Below, piece after piece: positions 1 through 7,669 of a DNA stretch of 17,393 nucleotides; the first letter of the stretch is position 1; every line of letters starts with the position of its first letter. Source of the DNA: Desulfoplanes sp. (GTDB lineage Bacteria; Desulfobacterota; Desulfovibrionia; Desulfovibrionales; Desulfomicrobiaceae); NCBI GenBank assembly GCA_028708105.1, contig JAQVZR010000008.1, positions 1 through 17,393 on the forward strand, given 5' to 3'. Made by a program: the position numbers and the translations under genes. The notes beneath the pieces are model-generated. The model saw only the letters and a list, made by a program, of their open reading frames with translations. It did no database searches and was not told where the DNA came from.

Positions 1-641
1 TCCTTGATTTGCAGGGAGGCGATCATCTGGTATTTCATCTCAGGATGACCGGAAGACTTTGGGTCGTTCCTCCGAAAGAAGACGTGCAGCAGTACGATCG
101 TCTGTTATTTTTTTTGGATGTGGGAGTTTTGCTTGCCTTTCAGGATCAACGCAGATTCGGGTATGCAGGGGTTTTTTCTGATCAAGAACTTGAACGATGG
201 CCGTTTTACAAGAATCTCGGGCCTGAACCCTTTGAAATGGACGTGGAGGCATTCCGAGGGATTCTTTTGGCTCCCCGGGCGCGGATAAAGGCCGTGCTTC
301 TCGACCAGCAGCGCATTGCGGGTATCGGGAATATCTATGCCGACGAGTCCCTGTTCAGGGCAGGAGTCCATCCCATGACGCCTGCCTGCATGCTGACCAT
401 GCAGCAGGCTACCTGCCTTTTTGCGTCTCTGCTGGAGGTGCTGCAGGAATCCATCGCTGCCGGGGGAAGCTCCATCCGGGATTATCGAAATGCCAAAGGA
501 GAAAAGGGCTTTTTCCAAAATACCTTTGCCGTATATGGCCGCAGGGGACGTCCATGCCTGTCCTGTGGTGCGGTACTGGAGACGGTGAAAGTGGCAGGCA
601 GGACATCTACCTATTGTCCTTGTTGTCAACCTGTACTTTGA
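1..641 (+). CDS. mutM: Formamidopyrimidine-DNA glycosylase (Fpg/MutM), 3' part
   Basis: Base-excision-repair glycosylase/AP lyase that removes oxidised purines such as 8-oxoguanine. The gene is cut by the left window edge: the reading frame is already open at base 3, and the catalytic N-terminal Pro-Glu region lies outside, so the TTG at position 9 is not the true start. Visible Fpg hallmarks are HLRMTGRL near the beginning, the helix-two-turn-helix region (QQRIAGIGNIYADE, with LFRAGVHP), and a C-terminal zinc finger with two Cys pairs (CLSC and CPCC) ending the protein as expected. About 213 residues of a usual 270-280 are present. The stop is TGA at 639-641. A 212-base gap separates it from the next gene on the same strand; it holds only short inverted repeats (for example TACGC/GCGTA at 684-696) and no clear terminator. 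Family assignment is secure. Confidence 0.95.
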   Translation, partial: LDLQGGDHLVFHLRMTGRLWVVPPKEDVQQYDRLLFFLDVGVLLAFQDQRRFGYAGVFSDQELERWPFYKNLGPEPFEMDVEAFRGILLAPRARIKAVLLDQQRIAGIGNIYADESLFRAGVHPMTPACMLTMQQATCLFASLLEVLQESIAAGGSSIRDYRNAKGEKGFFQNTFAVYGRRGRPCLSCGAVLETVKVAGRTSTYCPCCQPVL

Positions 642-853
642 TCCGGGTACAGTGCTCTCATGGTTTCGCTGCCATCATTGTCATACGCATTGCGTAAAAC
701 GTGTTTTATGGGGGATGAGAACCTTTTTAACCAGAAGAATATGGGGAGAGCGGGCCCCGGACCCGCGCCTGGCGATGGCAGGGTTGTTTCGTATCCGGAA
801 GTATGCCTGAGCACGCATGCCGCTGTCAGGTACCCGTCTCCCATGGAGAAATA

Positions 854-1999
854 ATGGAAAAGGATTATCCCATACAGAATGCTGTTGGCATACGCAGAAA
901 ACGTATCCTGGTGGTGGATGATGAAATCATAAACTGTCAGCTTATAAAGGGGATCATTGAGACTTTTGGGTATGAGGTGATTATCGCGACCAGTGGTGCC
1001 ATGGCTCTTGACCTTTTGGATACCTCTTTTGATCTTGCTCTGCTTGATGTGCTGATGCCGGAAATGGACGGGCTTACTTTGGTCAGAAAAATCAGAGAGC
1101 GTTCAGATATCAGGCATATTCCCATTATCATGGTCACCGGGCTTGCAAATAAAAAATGCCGCCTTGAAGCAGTGGAAGCCGGGGCCAACGATTTTGTGTC
1201 CAAGCCCATTGATACAACGGAATTGCATGTCAGGATGCGGTCGTTACTCAAGATGAAGGAGGCTCTGGATGGGATTAAGGAATACCAGGTACGCCTTGAA
1301 GAGATGGTGCGGGTGCGGACCAGGACTTTAATCTCCACAGTTGAAAGCCTTTCTCTTGCCCGGCGTACCACGCAGGAAGCACATCGGAAGACCATCCGTT
1401 GTTTGGCCATGGCCGCTGAGTACCGTAATGTGGGTGTGGCCAATCATATTTTGCGCATGAGCGAGTATTCGGCCCTTATCGCTCGCAACCTCGGGTTGCC
1501 GGATAACGAGGTGGAGATGATTCTGGAGGCGAGTCCCATGCATGATATCGGCAAGATCGGGATTGCGGATGCCATTCTGCTCAAACCGGGGAAACTGAGC
1601 CCGAGCGAATGGGGGGAAATGAAGGAACATGCTTGTATTGGTGCTCATATTCTGGAAGCCTCGTCATCTGAGCTGATCCAGACCGGGAGTCTCATTGCCA
1701 TGACGCATCATGAAAAATGGGATGGCAGTGGATATCCAAGGGGCATTTCCGGAAAGAATATTCCTCTTCTCGGCCGGATTTGTGCGGTGGCTGATGTTTT
1801 TGATGCTTTGACCACGGCTCGGCCCTATAAAAAGGCTTTTTCTGTAAAGGATGCCCTGACAATCATGCACGCAGTACGGGGCAAACATTTTGATGTGCGG
1901 GTTTTTGATGCCTTTACTCACGGCATGAAAGAGGTGCGTTTTATCTATCAATGCTATCAGAAAAAAGCAGGTCACCGCATTCCGACAGGCAATTGTTGA
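854..1999 (+). CDS. Response regulator with HD-GYP domain (c-di-GMP phosphodiesterase)
   Basis: 381-aa cytosolic two-domain regulator. Residues about 17-135 form a REC receiver domain with the acidic pair D22/D23, phospho-acceptor D65 in LLDVLMPEMDG, and K117. A helical linker (about 136-175) leads to an HD-GYP domain (about 176-370) with H198, the HD pair H230-D231 in MHDIGKIGI, H285-H286, and the GYP signature in DGSGYPRG (293-295). All metal-ligand positions I can recognise are present, so it should be active in hydrolysing cyclic di-GMP, as in the RpfG family. The ATG at 854 is preferred over an in-frame ATG at 803 because a GGAG lies about 5 bases before 854 and the extra 17 residues do not look domain-like. 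No partner kinase is adjacent. Its output (motility, biofilm or other) cannot be told from the sequence. Confidence 0.93.
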   Translation: MEKDYPIQNAVGIRRKRILVVDDEIINCQLIKGIIETFGYEVIIATSGAMALDLLDTSFDLALLDVLMPEMDGLTLVRKIRERSDIRHIPIIMVTGLANKKCRLEAVEAGANDFVSKPIDTTELHVRMRSLLKMKEALDGIKEYQVRLEEMVRVRTRTLISTVESLSLARRTTQEAHRKTIRCLAMAAEYRNVGVANHILRMSEYSALIARNLGLPDNEVEMILEASPMHDIGKIGIADAILLKPGKLSPSEWGEMKEHACIGAHILEASSSELIQTGSLIAMTHHEKWDGSGYPRGISGKNIPLLGRICAVADVFDALTTARPYKKAFSVKDALTIMHAVRGKHFDVRVFDAFTHGMKEVRFIYQCYQKKAGHRIPTGNC

Positions 2000-2038
2000 G
2001 CGTTGGAGTCGGCTGGGTGAGGAGTTCTCGCAAAGGGG

Positions 2039-2072
2039 AAAAAATGGCATTGAGGCAGGGAGGATGCCTTTT
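2039..2072. terminator. Bidirectional rho-independent terminator between convergent genes
   Basis: A GGCAT/ATGCC stem (2046-2050 with 2064-2068) with a 13-base loop is flanked by AAAAAA (2039-2044) and TTTT (2069-2072). On the minus strand it lies directly after the aroE stop and is followed by one A and six T, a fair terminator. On the plus strand, after the HD-GYP gene, the T tract is only four bases. The stem is short (5 bp), so confidence is moderate. Confidence 0.5.
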
Positions 2073-2874
2073 AGCGGACGGCCAGGCGTGATGCTGCCAG
2101 GATTGCTGCGCCGTGGATGTCAAAATTTTGCCCTGTCCATAATCTGAACTGTGCATGTGCCTGGTGGATGAACATGGCCAGACCGGAGATGACTGATTTT
2201 CCCTGGGCGCTGGCCAGGTTCAGAAACGGGGTCATTTGCGGGGTGTACACCAGATCATAGCAGGTCTTGCAGCCCGTGAGCGGTCCTGTCCATGGCGATG
2301 CGTGCGCACTGGAGCCGTGCATACCCAGAGGTGTTGCGTTAATGAGTAATTCTGCGGCCACACGGGTCCTGTCATCCCAGGAAACGAATCCGGCATGCAG
2401 CTCCGTTGCAAGGAGTTCTCCACTCTTTGGGTTGCGACAGGTCAGAAAAATTTCTGTGCCCAGGGTTTTCAGCCCGTAAAGGGCCGCTCGTGCTGCGCCG
2501 CCTGCACCGAGTACCAAGGCTGTTTTGGGTTTTAGACCCTGGTAGATCAAAGGAGCCAAAAATCCTGTAATGTCCGTGTTTGTTCCGTGGAGGATTCCCT
2601 TGCGCTGGATCACGGTATTCACGGCACCGATATCACGGGCGATAGGGTCCAGACTGTCCAGCAGGGGCATGATCGTTTTTTTGTGCTGGATGGTGACACT
2701 TAACCCCCGGATACCGAGAGTACGGACGCAGGACATAAAATCAGGCAGTTTTTTCGGGGAGATATCCCATGCCTGGTAGATTTTTGGAAGTCCCTTGGAG
2801 GCAAAGGCCCAGTTATGGATCGTTGGGCTGAGGCTGTGCCCCACTGGATGTCCGATAATGCCGTAGCTGTCCAT
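2071..2874 (-). CDS. aroE: Shikimate dehydrogenase
   Basis: 267-aa cytosolic enzyme of the shikimate pathway that reduces 3-dehydroshikimate to shikimate with NADPH, on the way to chorismate and aromatic amino acids. The N-terminal substrate-binding domain has the family signature GHPVGHSLSPTIHN (8-21), the catalytic lysine region SVTIQHKK (K65) and the GTNTD segment (97-101). A Rossmann domain follows with GAGGAARA (123-130). Length fits the AroE family. The ATG at 2872-2874 is preceded by AAGGA on the minus strand. In many relatives the lysine motif reads NVT-P-HK; here it is SVTIQHK, a mild deviation. A strong terminator separates it from the oxidoreductase operon upstream, so it probably has its own promoter or relies on read-through. 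Confidence 0.95.
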   Translation of the reverse strand: MDSYGIIGHPVGHSLSPTIHNWAFASKGLPKIYQAWDISPKKLPDFMSCVRTLGIRGLSVTIQHKKTIMPLLDSLDPIARDIGAVNTVIQRKGILHGTNTDITGFLAPLIYQGLKPKTALVLGAGGAARAALYGLKTLGTEIFLTCRNPKSGELLATELHAGFVSWDDRTRVAAELLINATPLGMHGSSAHASPWTGPLTGCKTCYDLVYTPQMTPFLNLASAQGKSVISGLAMFIHQAHAQFRLWTGQNFDIHGAAILAASRLAVR

Positions 2875-2910
2875 GGGTGTGTCCTTGTGTGCCTGGTGTG
2901 AGGTACAAAC

Positions 2911-2942
2911 AAAAACGCCGGGTCCTGATGTGGGACCCGGCG
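2911..2942 (-). terminator. Strong rho-independent terminator after the oxidoreductase operon
   Basis: A perfect 10-bp GC-rich stem (2916-2925 with 2933-2942, CGCCGGGTCC/GGACCCGGCG) and a 7-base loop are followed on the minus strand by TTTTTGTTT. It starts 14 bases downstream of the gamma-subunit stop. On the plus strand it is followed by CTTTTGTT, so weak termination in that direction is possible too. Confidence 0.88.
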
Positions 2943-2956
2943 CTTTTGTTCGTTAT

Positions 2957-3517
2957 TTACAATGTGCCGTATTTGGCTGCATGGGCGGCACCCGCAGCAA
3001 TGGCTTCGCTGTTTTTGGGGATCAGGTGGGCATAATGAGGCGAGATGACCTTTGCCAGACACGCCTGTACCTGTTCCAAAGGCAGTACTCCGGTGGCCTG
3101 CACATACGCCCCGATGGCGACCATATTGGCCATCCGGGTATTGCCGAGACCATTGGCAATGTCGTTACAAGGAACGCCAAATGCCTGAACTCTGCCGGTG
3201 TCTGCCAGTTCCGCTTCGATTAAGGACGTGTTCATGATCATCACGCCCTGGTCCTGTATTCTGGGCTGAAATTTGTCCAGGGAAGGACGGTTCATGATGA
3301 TCAGGCTGACCGGACTTTGGATGATGGGAGATCCGATATCGTCATCGGAAATGACCACGGCGCAGTTGGCGGTCCCGCCGCGCATTTCAGGGCCGTAGAC
3401 CGGCATGTAGGTGACGTTCAGGCCCGCCTCCATGGCTGAATAGGCCAGCAGATTGCCGATCAGCATGACGCCCTGACCGCCAAAACCGGCGATGACAACA
3501 TCCTTGTATATGCTCAT
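2957..3517 (-). CDS. 2-oxoacid:ferredoxin oxidoreductase, gamma subunit
   Basis: 186-aa gamma-type subunit of a 2-oxoacid:ferredoxin oxidoreductase, the anaerobic complex that oxidatively decarboxylates 2-oxoacids to acyl-CoA and passes electrons to ferredoxin. The N-terminus carries the family glycine motif GFGGQGVM (about 11-18), followed by the characteristic [15 protein letters not shown] stretch. Its ATG overlaps the TGA of the upstream TPP subunit by 4 bases (ATGA at 3514-3517), with GGAGG just ahead, so the two are translationally coupled. It is the last gene of the ferredoxin/alpha/beta/gamma operon and is followed by a strong terminator. Substrate (2-oxoglutarate, branched-chain 2-oxoacids or another) is set by the other subunits and is not certain. 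Confidence 0.92.
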   Translation of the reverse strand: MSIYKDVVIAGFGGQGVMLIGNLLAYSAMEAGLNVTYMPVYGPEMRGGTANCAVVISDDDIGSPIIQSPVSLIIMNRPSLDKFQPRIQDQGVMIMNTSLIEAELADTGRVQAFGVPCNDIANGLGNTRMANMVAIGAYVQATGVLPLEQVQACLAKVISPHYAHLIPKNSEAIAAGAAHAAKYGTL

Positions 3518-4269
3518 TTCGCCTCCACGGTCTTGTCTTTGAAGGTCCCCAGGGGGAAGGTGGGAATCATTTCCTTGGCTATCCGTTCATTGGCTTGAAC
3601 GGGTGTCATCTTCCAGTTGGTGGGACAGGTTGACAGCAGTTCCACAAATCCGAATCCGGTTTTGTCGATCTGGCACTGGAAAGCCTTGCGGATGGCTTTT
3701 TTGGCCGCCATGAGATGTTTGATGCTGTCCACGGCAACCCGTGCTGAATAGGCCGTTGTACCGAGACCACCGATGATTTCAGCCATCTTCAGAGGCAATC
3801 CTTCCAGTTCTTCACAGCGACCCGCAGGACAGGTGGTGGCCTGCTGGCCGATGAGGGTGGTAGGGGCCATCTGACCGCCTGTCATGCCGTAGACCGTATT
3901 GTTGACAAAAACCACGGAAACGTTTTCGCCCCGGTTGGCGCAGTGCATGATTTCGGCAAGGCCGATGGAGGCCAGATCGCCGTCTCCTTGATAGGTGAAA
4001 ACAAAATTGTCGGGCCTGGCGCGTTTGACTCCTGTGGCTACTGCCGGTGCCCGGCCATGCGGGGCCTCGACCGTATCCAGGTTGAGATAGTTATAGATAA
4101 ATACCGAGCAACCGATGGAGCCGATGCAGATGGTTTTTTCTACCACGCCAAGATCAATAAGAGCCTCGGCTACCAGTTTATGGATGATACCGTGATGACA
4201 TCCAGGGCAATAGTGCGTGGCCCGGTCGGCTACGACATCTGGTCGGGTATATACGAGTTCTTCTTCCAT
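3514..4269 (-). CDS. 2-oxoacid:ferredoxin oxidoreductase, beta (TPP-binding) subunit
   Basis: 251-aa thiamine-pyrophosphate subunit. HYCPGCHHG near the N-terminus (19-27) is typical of KorB/VorA-type subunits. The TPP/Mg site is visible as GDGDLASIG (95-103) followed by NNTVYGMTGGQ (123-133). The ATG at 4267-4269 is chosen because it follows GGAGG by six bases and sits one base after the stop of the upstream subunit. The longer open frame (to 4386) only shadows that upstream gene. The TGA overlaps the start of the gamma subunit. The subunit is of the short class that uses a separate ferredoxin protein, consistent with the dicluster ferredoxin at the head of the operon. Confidence 0.93.
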   Translation of the reverse strand: MEEELVYTRPDVVADRATHYCPGCHHGIIHKLVAEALIDLGVVEKTICIGSIGCSVFIYNYLNLDTVEAPHGRAPAVATGVKRARPDNFVFTYQGDGDLASIGLAEIMHCANRGENVSVVFVNNTVYGMTGGQMAPTTLIGQQATTCPAGRCEELEGLPLKMAEIIGGLGTTAYSARVAVDSIKHLMAAKKAIRKAFQCQIDKTGFGFVELLSTCPTNWKMTPVQANERIAKEMIPTFPLGTFKDKTVEAK

Positions 4270-4270
4270 G

Positions 4271-5338
4271 TTATCCCTCCAGTGCCTTGAGAATAGGTTC
4301 TTCGAAATCATCGGGAGTCGGCAGATTGCCTGGCAGACAGCTATAGAAGTCTGAGTCGGTAATGGTCCGTATGGCCAGACGGACATCTTCCACCATCTGT
4401 CCCATATTGTGTTCGATGGTCAGGAATTTTTTTCCCTGTTCCGCAAGGGTCTTGAGGATCTCTGAAGGATAAGGATACACCGTGATGGGCCGGATGAGAC
4501 CGACTTTTTTTCCTGTGGATCTGATCTTGCGGATGGTAGATTTGGCAATCCGTCCGATGGAGCCAAAGGCCACAACAATGATATCGGCATCTTCGACCAT
4601 AAAGGATTCGTAGTCGATTTCAGCCTTCATGGCCTCATATTTTTCTTGCAAATGGCGATTTTGCTGCGCGAGTTCGCCTTCCTGGAGGAAGAGGGACTTG
4701 TGCAGGCGGGGTTGACGGCCTTTGGCACCGTCCAGACGCCAGTCAGCGGCCTCGTCAGGATCAAGATTGTCAGGAATCCAGGGCGCAATGGGCTCCTTCA
4801 TCTGGCCCAGGATGGCATCTCCTAGAATCATGACCGGATTACGGTATTTGAAGGCCAGATCAAAGGCTTTGATGGTCAGGTCGTAGGCTTCCTGTCCCGA
4901 GGCCGGAGCCAGGACCAGAAGACGGTAGTCACCGTGACCTCCCCCGCGTGTGGATTGGAAATAGTCACCCTGCGAAGGGCCAATATCCCCTAGACCTGGA
5001 CCTCCCCGGACCATATTTACAACAACACCGGGAAGTTCACTGCCTGCCATATAAGAAAGGGCTTCTTGTTTTAATGAGATGCCCGGGCTGGAGGAGGATG
5101 TCATGGCCCGAATACCGCACGCCGTTGCTCCAAGGACCATGTTGGCCGCAGCGATTTCGCTTTCTGCCTGGACAAACTGGCCCCCTGCATCGCGGATGGC
5201 TTGGGACATGAATTCCGGAATATCATTCTGGGGGGTGATGGGGTAGCCAAAATAGCATTTACAACCGGCTGCCAGAGCCCCACGGGCAATGGCTTCGTTA
5301 CCTTTGACAAAGATACGCTTGGGTGTCTGTTCTGTCAT
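4271..5338 (-). CDS. vorB: 2-oxoacid:ferredoxin oxidoreductase, alpha subunit (VorB-like)
   Basis: 355-aa large subunit resembling VorB/KorA of 2-ketoisovalerate or 2-oxoglutarate:ferredoxin oxidoreductases. Diagnostic stretches are GYPITPQNDIPEFM, the SSSSPGISLKQEALSYMAG segment, and MVRGGPGLGDIGPSQGD. The C-terminal third is the transketolase-C-like domain (VVAFGSIGRIAKS, IRPITVYPYP). These blocks match what databases usually name '3-methyl-2-oxobutanoate dehydrogenase subunit VorB', but that label covers enzymes of mixed or untested substrate, so only the class is secure. The start codon overlaps the ferredoxin stop by one base (TAATG at 5336-5340) and the stop lies one base before the beta-subunit start. 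This tight packing implies co-translation. Confidence 0.93.
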   Translation of the reverse strand: MTEQTPKRIFVKGNEAIARGALAAGCKCYFGYPITPQNDIPEFMSQAIRDAGGQFVQAESEIAAANMVLGATACGIRAMTSSSSPGISLKQEALSYMAGSELPGVVVNMVRGGPGLGDIGPSQGDYFQSTRGGGHGDYRLLVLAPASGQEAYDLTIKAFDLAFKYRNPVMILGDAILGQMKEPIAPWIPDNLDPDEAADWRLDGAKGRQPRLHKSLFLQEGELAQQNRHLQEKYEAMKAEIDYESFMVEDADIIVVAFGSIGRIAKSTIRKIRSTGKKVGLIRPITVYPYPSEILKTLAEQGKKFLTIEHNMGQMVEDVRLAIRTITDSDFYSCLPGNLPTPDDFEEPILKALEG

Positions 5339-5577
5339 TATTCTTCTCCTTTATCGGGAGACTTCTTGGTCCGAAAGACGGTGATTGCGTAGTCGGGACA
5401 GATCTCGGCACAGAAGGCACACCCTTTACAAAGGTTCATTTTTCCCTCGGGGATCTCGACTACTTTGTAGCCCTGCTGGTTGAAGCGGTTCGAGGGGGCA
5501 ATGATGTTTGTAGGGCAGACCTGAGTACAGAGCAGACATCCCTTGCACCGGTCTTCCTGAATCACGATTCTGGACAT
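5338..5577 (-). CDS. Dicluster 4Fe-4S ferredoxin subunit of the oxidoreductase
   Basis: 79-aa ferredoxin-type (delta) subunit. It has two full cluster motifs, CKGCLLCTQVCP and CKGCAFCAEICP, spaced as in bacterial 2[4Fe-4S] ferredoxins. It probably takes electrons from the TPP subunit and hands them to free ferredoxin. The ATG at 5575-5577 is preferred over one at 5614-5616 because GAGG lies about five bases before it and the extra 13 residues are not ferredoxin-like. It is the first gene of the four-gene operon; 139 bases separate it from the queA stop. That gap contains a CCGG..GGGA/TCCC..CGG hairpin (5647-5668) without a T tract and no promoter I can defend. Confidence 0.93.
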   Translation of the reverse strand: MSRIVIQEDRCKGCLLCTQVCPTNIIAPSNRFNQQGYKVVEIPEGKMNLCKGCAFCAEICPDYAITVFRTKKSPDKGEE

Positions 5578-5716
5578 GGAATCCTCTTTTGGTGGTTGGG
5601 GTTGCATGGAGTGCATACGTGCATCGGTGACACGCTATGCTACGTGCCGGAGGGAAACAAATCCCCGGAGGGAGGAGGGCCGAGATGATGGTCAATGGTC
5701 ATCCACGTGGCTCGGG

Positions 5717-6823
5717 TCAAAGAATCAGCATTGCGTCACCGTACGAAAAAAAACGAAAATCGTGTTCAAGGGCAACGGAGTATGCTTCCTTGATTTTTTG
5801 CCTGCCGGCAAGTGCGGATACAAGAATGATAAGTGACGAGGCCGGCAAGTGAAAGTTTGTGATTAAATGGTCAATCACCTGAAATCGGTAGCCCGGAGTG
5901 ATGAATATGTCGGTCCAGCCACGGAAGGGATGGATGCCTCCAGTGAGGGTGTACATGGATTCCAGGGTCCGCACCGTGGTTGTTCCCAGGGCCACCACAG
6001 GACGACCCGCATCCTTGGCTTCCTGGATCAAGGTTGCGGTTTCAGGTGAAATTTCGATATATTCGGAATGCATTTTGTGCTGGCGGATATCCCGGCAGCG
6101 CAGGGGGCTGAAGGTTCCATAGCCAACATAAAGGGTTATCTCTGCCCAGGCGATGGATTTTTGGGTCAGTCCCTGTCTGGTTTCTTTGGTGAAGTGAAGG
6201 CCTGCCGTAGGTGCAGCCACGGAACCAAGTTTGTCTTCCCTGGCAAATATCGTCTGGTAGCGTTCCTTGTCCTCATCCCTGTCTTCTCTGTGGATATATG
6301 GGGGGAGAGGAATATGACCGATGCGTAAAAACTGTTCAGTAAGGTCTCCTTGCCAGTGGAGTATGACTTTGGCCTGACCAAAGTCTCCTCTGTGGATTAC
6401 TTCCAGGTGAAGGGTGTCGTTGAAAACGACCCGAGATCCGGGTTTGGGAGCTTTGGATGCACGCAACAGCCCGTCAACTTCGGCTTTATTCCAGCCACGA
6501 GCATCGGGAGCGGGTACGATGAGCACCAGAGGGGTGAGCAGAAGAAATTCCACCTTGCCCCCGGAATCTTTGTGCCCAAGAAGGCGGGCAGGCAGCACTT
6601 TGGTGTTATTGGCCACAACTAGTGCATTCTCAGGAAGGTAGTCAGCTATGTTCCTGAAATTGGATGGGGTTATCTTTCCCGTGCGGCGTTCAAGAACGAG
6701 AAGTTTAGAATCCTGGCGGTTTTTAGGCGGAGTCTGGGCAATGCGTCCTTCGTCGAGTTCATAGGTATAGGATTCGAGATCAAAATCTGCAGGGATATTC
6801 AACGTTGTTTCGTTAGGTTTCAT
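5717..6823 (-). CDS. queA: S-adenosylmethionine:tRNA ribosyltransferase-isomerase (QueA)
   Basis: 368-aa cytosolic enzyme of queuosine biosynthesis that transfers and isomerises the ribosyl group of S-adenosylmethionine onto 7-aminomethyl-7-deazaguanine in tRNA, forming epoxyqueuosine. Recognisable blocks are the start FDLESYTYELDEGRIAQTP, VVANNTKVLPARLLG, GRIAQTP-linked N-terminal fold, TAGLHFTKE, and LITNFHLPASSLI near the end. It is about 15-20 residues longer at the N-terminus than many QueA proteins. The ATG at 6821-6823 lacks a clear Shine-Dalgarno sequence, so the exact start is uncertain. Stop is TGA at 5717-5719. The gene lies upstream of the ferredoxin operon on the same strand but is functionally unrelated. 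Confidence 0.95.
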   Translation of the reverse strand: MKPNETTLNIPADFDLESYTYELDEGRIAQTPPKNRQDSKLLVLERRTGKITPSNFRNIADYLPENALVVANNTKVLPARLLGHKDSGGKVEFLLLTPLVLIVPAPDARGWNKAEVDGLLRASKAPKPGSRVVFNDTLHLEVIHRGDFGQAKVILHWQGDLTEQFLRIGHIPLPPYIHREDRDEDKERYQTIFAREDKLGSVAAPTAGLHFTKETRQGLTQKSIAWAEITLYVGYGTFSPLRCRDIRQHKMHSEYIEISPETATLIQEAKDAGRPVVALGTTTVRTLESMYTLTGGIHPFRGWTDIFITPGYRFQVIDHLITNFHLPASSLIILVSALAGRQKIKEAYSVALEHDFRFFSYGDAMLIL

Positions 6824-7182
6824 GGAAGAGTGGTCTGTATGTGTATTATGCTATATGGTAGTGTTGGCGATGAGCAGGAATATCACAGTATCGCGATAGA
6901 TGAGTGTTTTTCTTTTCACATCGTATTTTCGTTCAAGCACTTGGTAGGTACAAAATCGTCGGGTGGCAAGTCTGACAAATCCGGCTGAATATTCAAAGGT
7001 AAAGACTTGCTTTTTTTAGTGCCAAGGGGGTAGGTGATATTCCTGGGTTGCAGAGAGGTGAGGTGGTGTTCGGGTATGCCTCGTCGGTGATCCCTTCGAA
7101 AATATTTTAGATATATCCTGGCCCGGTTTTATCGGGAATTGTTCCGCTACAGATTTAGCCACAGGCTTTCAAGGAGGTCTTC
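6824..7182. other. Intergenic region between divergent queA and the His-rich gene
   Basis: 359 bases without a credible gene; it must hold the promoters for queA (leftward) and the small gene at 7183 (rightward). The part nearest 7183 is AT-rich (AAAATATTTTAGATATATCC at about 7099-7118), and an imperfect CCCGGT/ATCGGG inverted repeat lies at about 7122-7136. A good Shine-Dalgarno AAGGAGG (7171-7177) precedes the ATG at 7183. I could not place a convincing -35/-10 pair or a sigma-54 site. Confidence 0.5.
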
Positions 7183-7383
7183 ATGTGTAAAAATTGCGGG
7201 TGTGGATCACGTAAACCGTCCAAGTATGCAAAATTTATCAAAGAGCAGCTGCATGTCCACGATCATGAGCAGGATCATGATCATGCTGATCATCATCATG
7301 ATCCTGTAACAGGGGAAACCATTATGCACACGCACGAAGATGGGCATGCTCATGAACACGCTCACACGGGCACAACTGATTGA
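7183..7383 (+). CDS. Small His-rich, Cys-rich putative metal-binding protein
   Basis: 66-aa protein beginning MCKNCGCG, that is C2-x2-C5-G-C7-G, the same motif that opens many HypB hydrogenase-maturation GTPases, where it binds nickel. A basic helix-like stretch (10-23) follows, then a tail with 14 His among 66 residues, mostly as H-D, H-E and HHH. It has no GTPase domain: the frame ends at TGA 7381-7383 and no Walker motif occurs downstream on this strand, so it is either a free-standing metal chelator or a stripped relative of the HypB N-terminus. No signal peptide is seen, so it should be cytosolic. The strong AAGGAGG five bases before the ATG supports real expression. It stands alone between oppositely oriented genes. 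The nickel or zinc role is inferred from composition and the HypB-like motif only. Confidence 0.78.
   Translation: MCKNCGCGSRKPSKYAKFIKEQLHVHDHEQDHDHADHHHDPVTGETIMHTHEDGHAHEHAHTGTTD
7270..7306. repeat. Near-perfect inverted repeat inside the His-rich gene
   Basis: Arms 7270-7285 (CAGGATCATGATCATG) and 7291-7306 match as reverse complements at 15 of 16 positions, with a 5-base loop. It encodes the alternating His/Asp stretch. It may simply follow from GAT/CAT codon use, since those codons are mutually complementary. Confidence 0.7.
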
Positions 7384-7669
7384 GATGGTCTCGGCGCTGT
7401 TGCCGGAGTCTCTTCGGCGATGGTTTGCATGGTATGGTAATATAGGATGGGGCAGAACGAACCACGCTGCTTCATCCTACCTAATGTATATGGGTGTACA
7501 CACTCCTTTTTTCTCCCTTCTTCCTCCTTTTCCCGGGGGAACCCACCTGCTTTGACCTTGATTTTATCCCGCACATAGTGTGCTAGCGTGTCAATATCTG
7601 GCTTCCCATCGATGAGGGCAGTATCCATCTTTTTTTATGGGATGAAGCACGCCACGGATGAGCTATCAG
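7384..7669. other. Intergenic region between convergent genes, no clear gene
   Basis: 286 bases between the convergent His-rich gene and the sigma-54 regulator. It contains the 8-bp palindrome GTGTACAC (about 7495-7502) and a 32-base pure pyrimidine tract (7503-7534). An open frame on the minus strand (7628 to 7362) has no Shine-Dalgarno sequence, is low-complexity (Lys/Glu/Arg) over the tract and runs into the His-rich gene, so I do not call it. No clear terminator was found for either neighbour. Confidence 0.45.

Noticed and set aside
745..770. GC-rich inverted repeat (GCGGGCCCCGGACCCGC) before the HD-GYP gene as a terminator
   Set aside because: Central mismatches and no T tract after it.
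803..853. Earlier ATG at 803 as the HD-GYP start
   Set aside because: The ATG at 854 has a Shine-Dalgarno site and begins a normal REC N-terminus; the extra residues look random.
5630..5655. Possible sigma-54 site (CGGCACGTAGCATAGC) upstream of the ferredoxin gene
   Set aside because: Spacing is off by one base and the -12 half is poor.
5647..5668. Hairpin between queA and the ferredoxin gene as a terminator
   Set aside because: The stem is interrupted and no T tract follows on either strand.
7005..7026. Possible sigma-54 promoter on the minus strand (TTGGCACTAAAAAAAGCA) upstream of queA
   Set aside because: The GG and GC elements are 11 bases apart instead of 10, and queA is not a usual sigma-54 target.
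7381..7440. Selenocysteine read-through at the TGA ending the His-rich gene
   Set aside because: A weak GCCG/CGGC hairpin lies at a SECIS-like distance, but the stem is only 4 bp, the read-through product is about 22 residues with no recognisable homology, and no Cys-family motif supports Sec here.
7362..7628. Minus-strand open frame of 88 codons between the His-rich gene and the regulator
   Set aside because: No Shine-Dalgarno site, low-complexity content over the polypurine tract, no recognisable motif, and overlap with the better supported His-rich gene.
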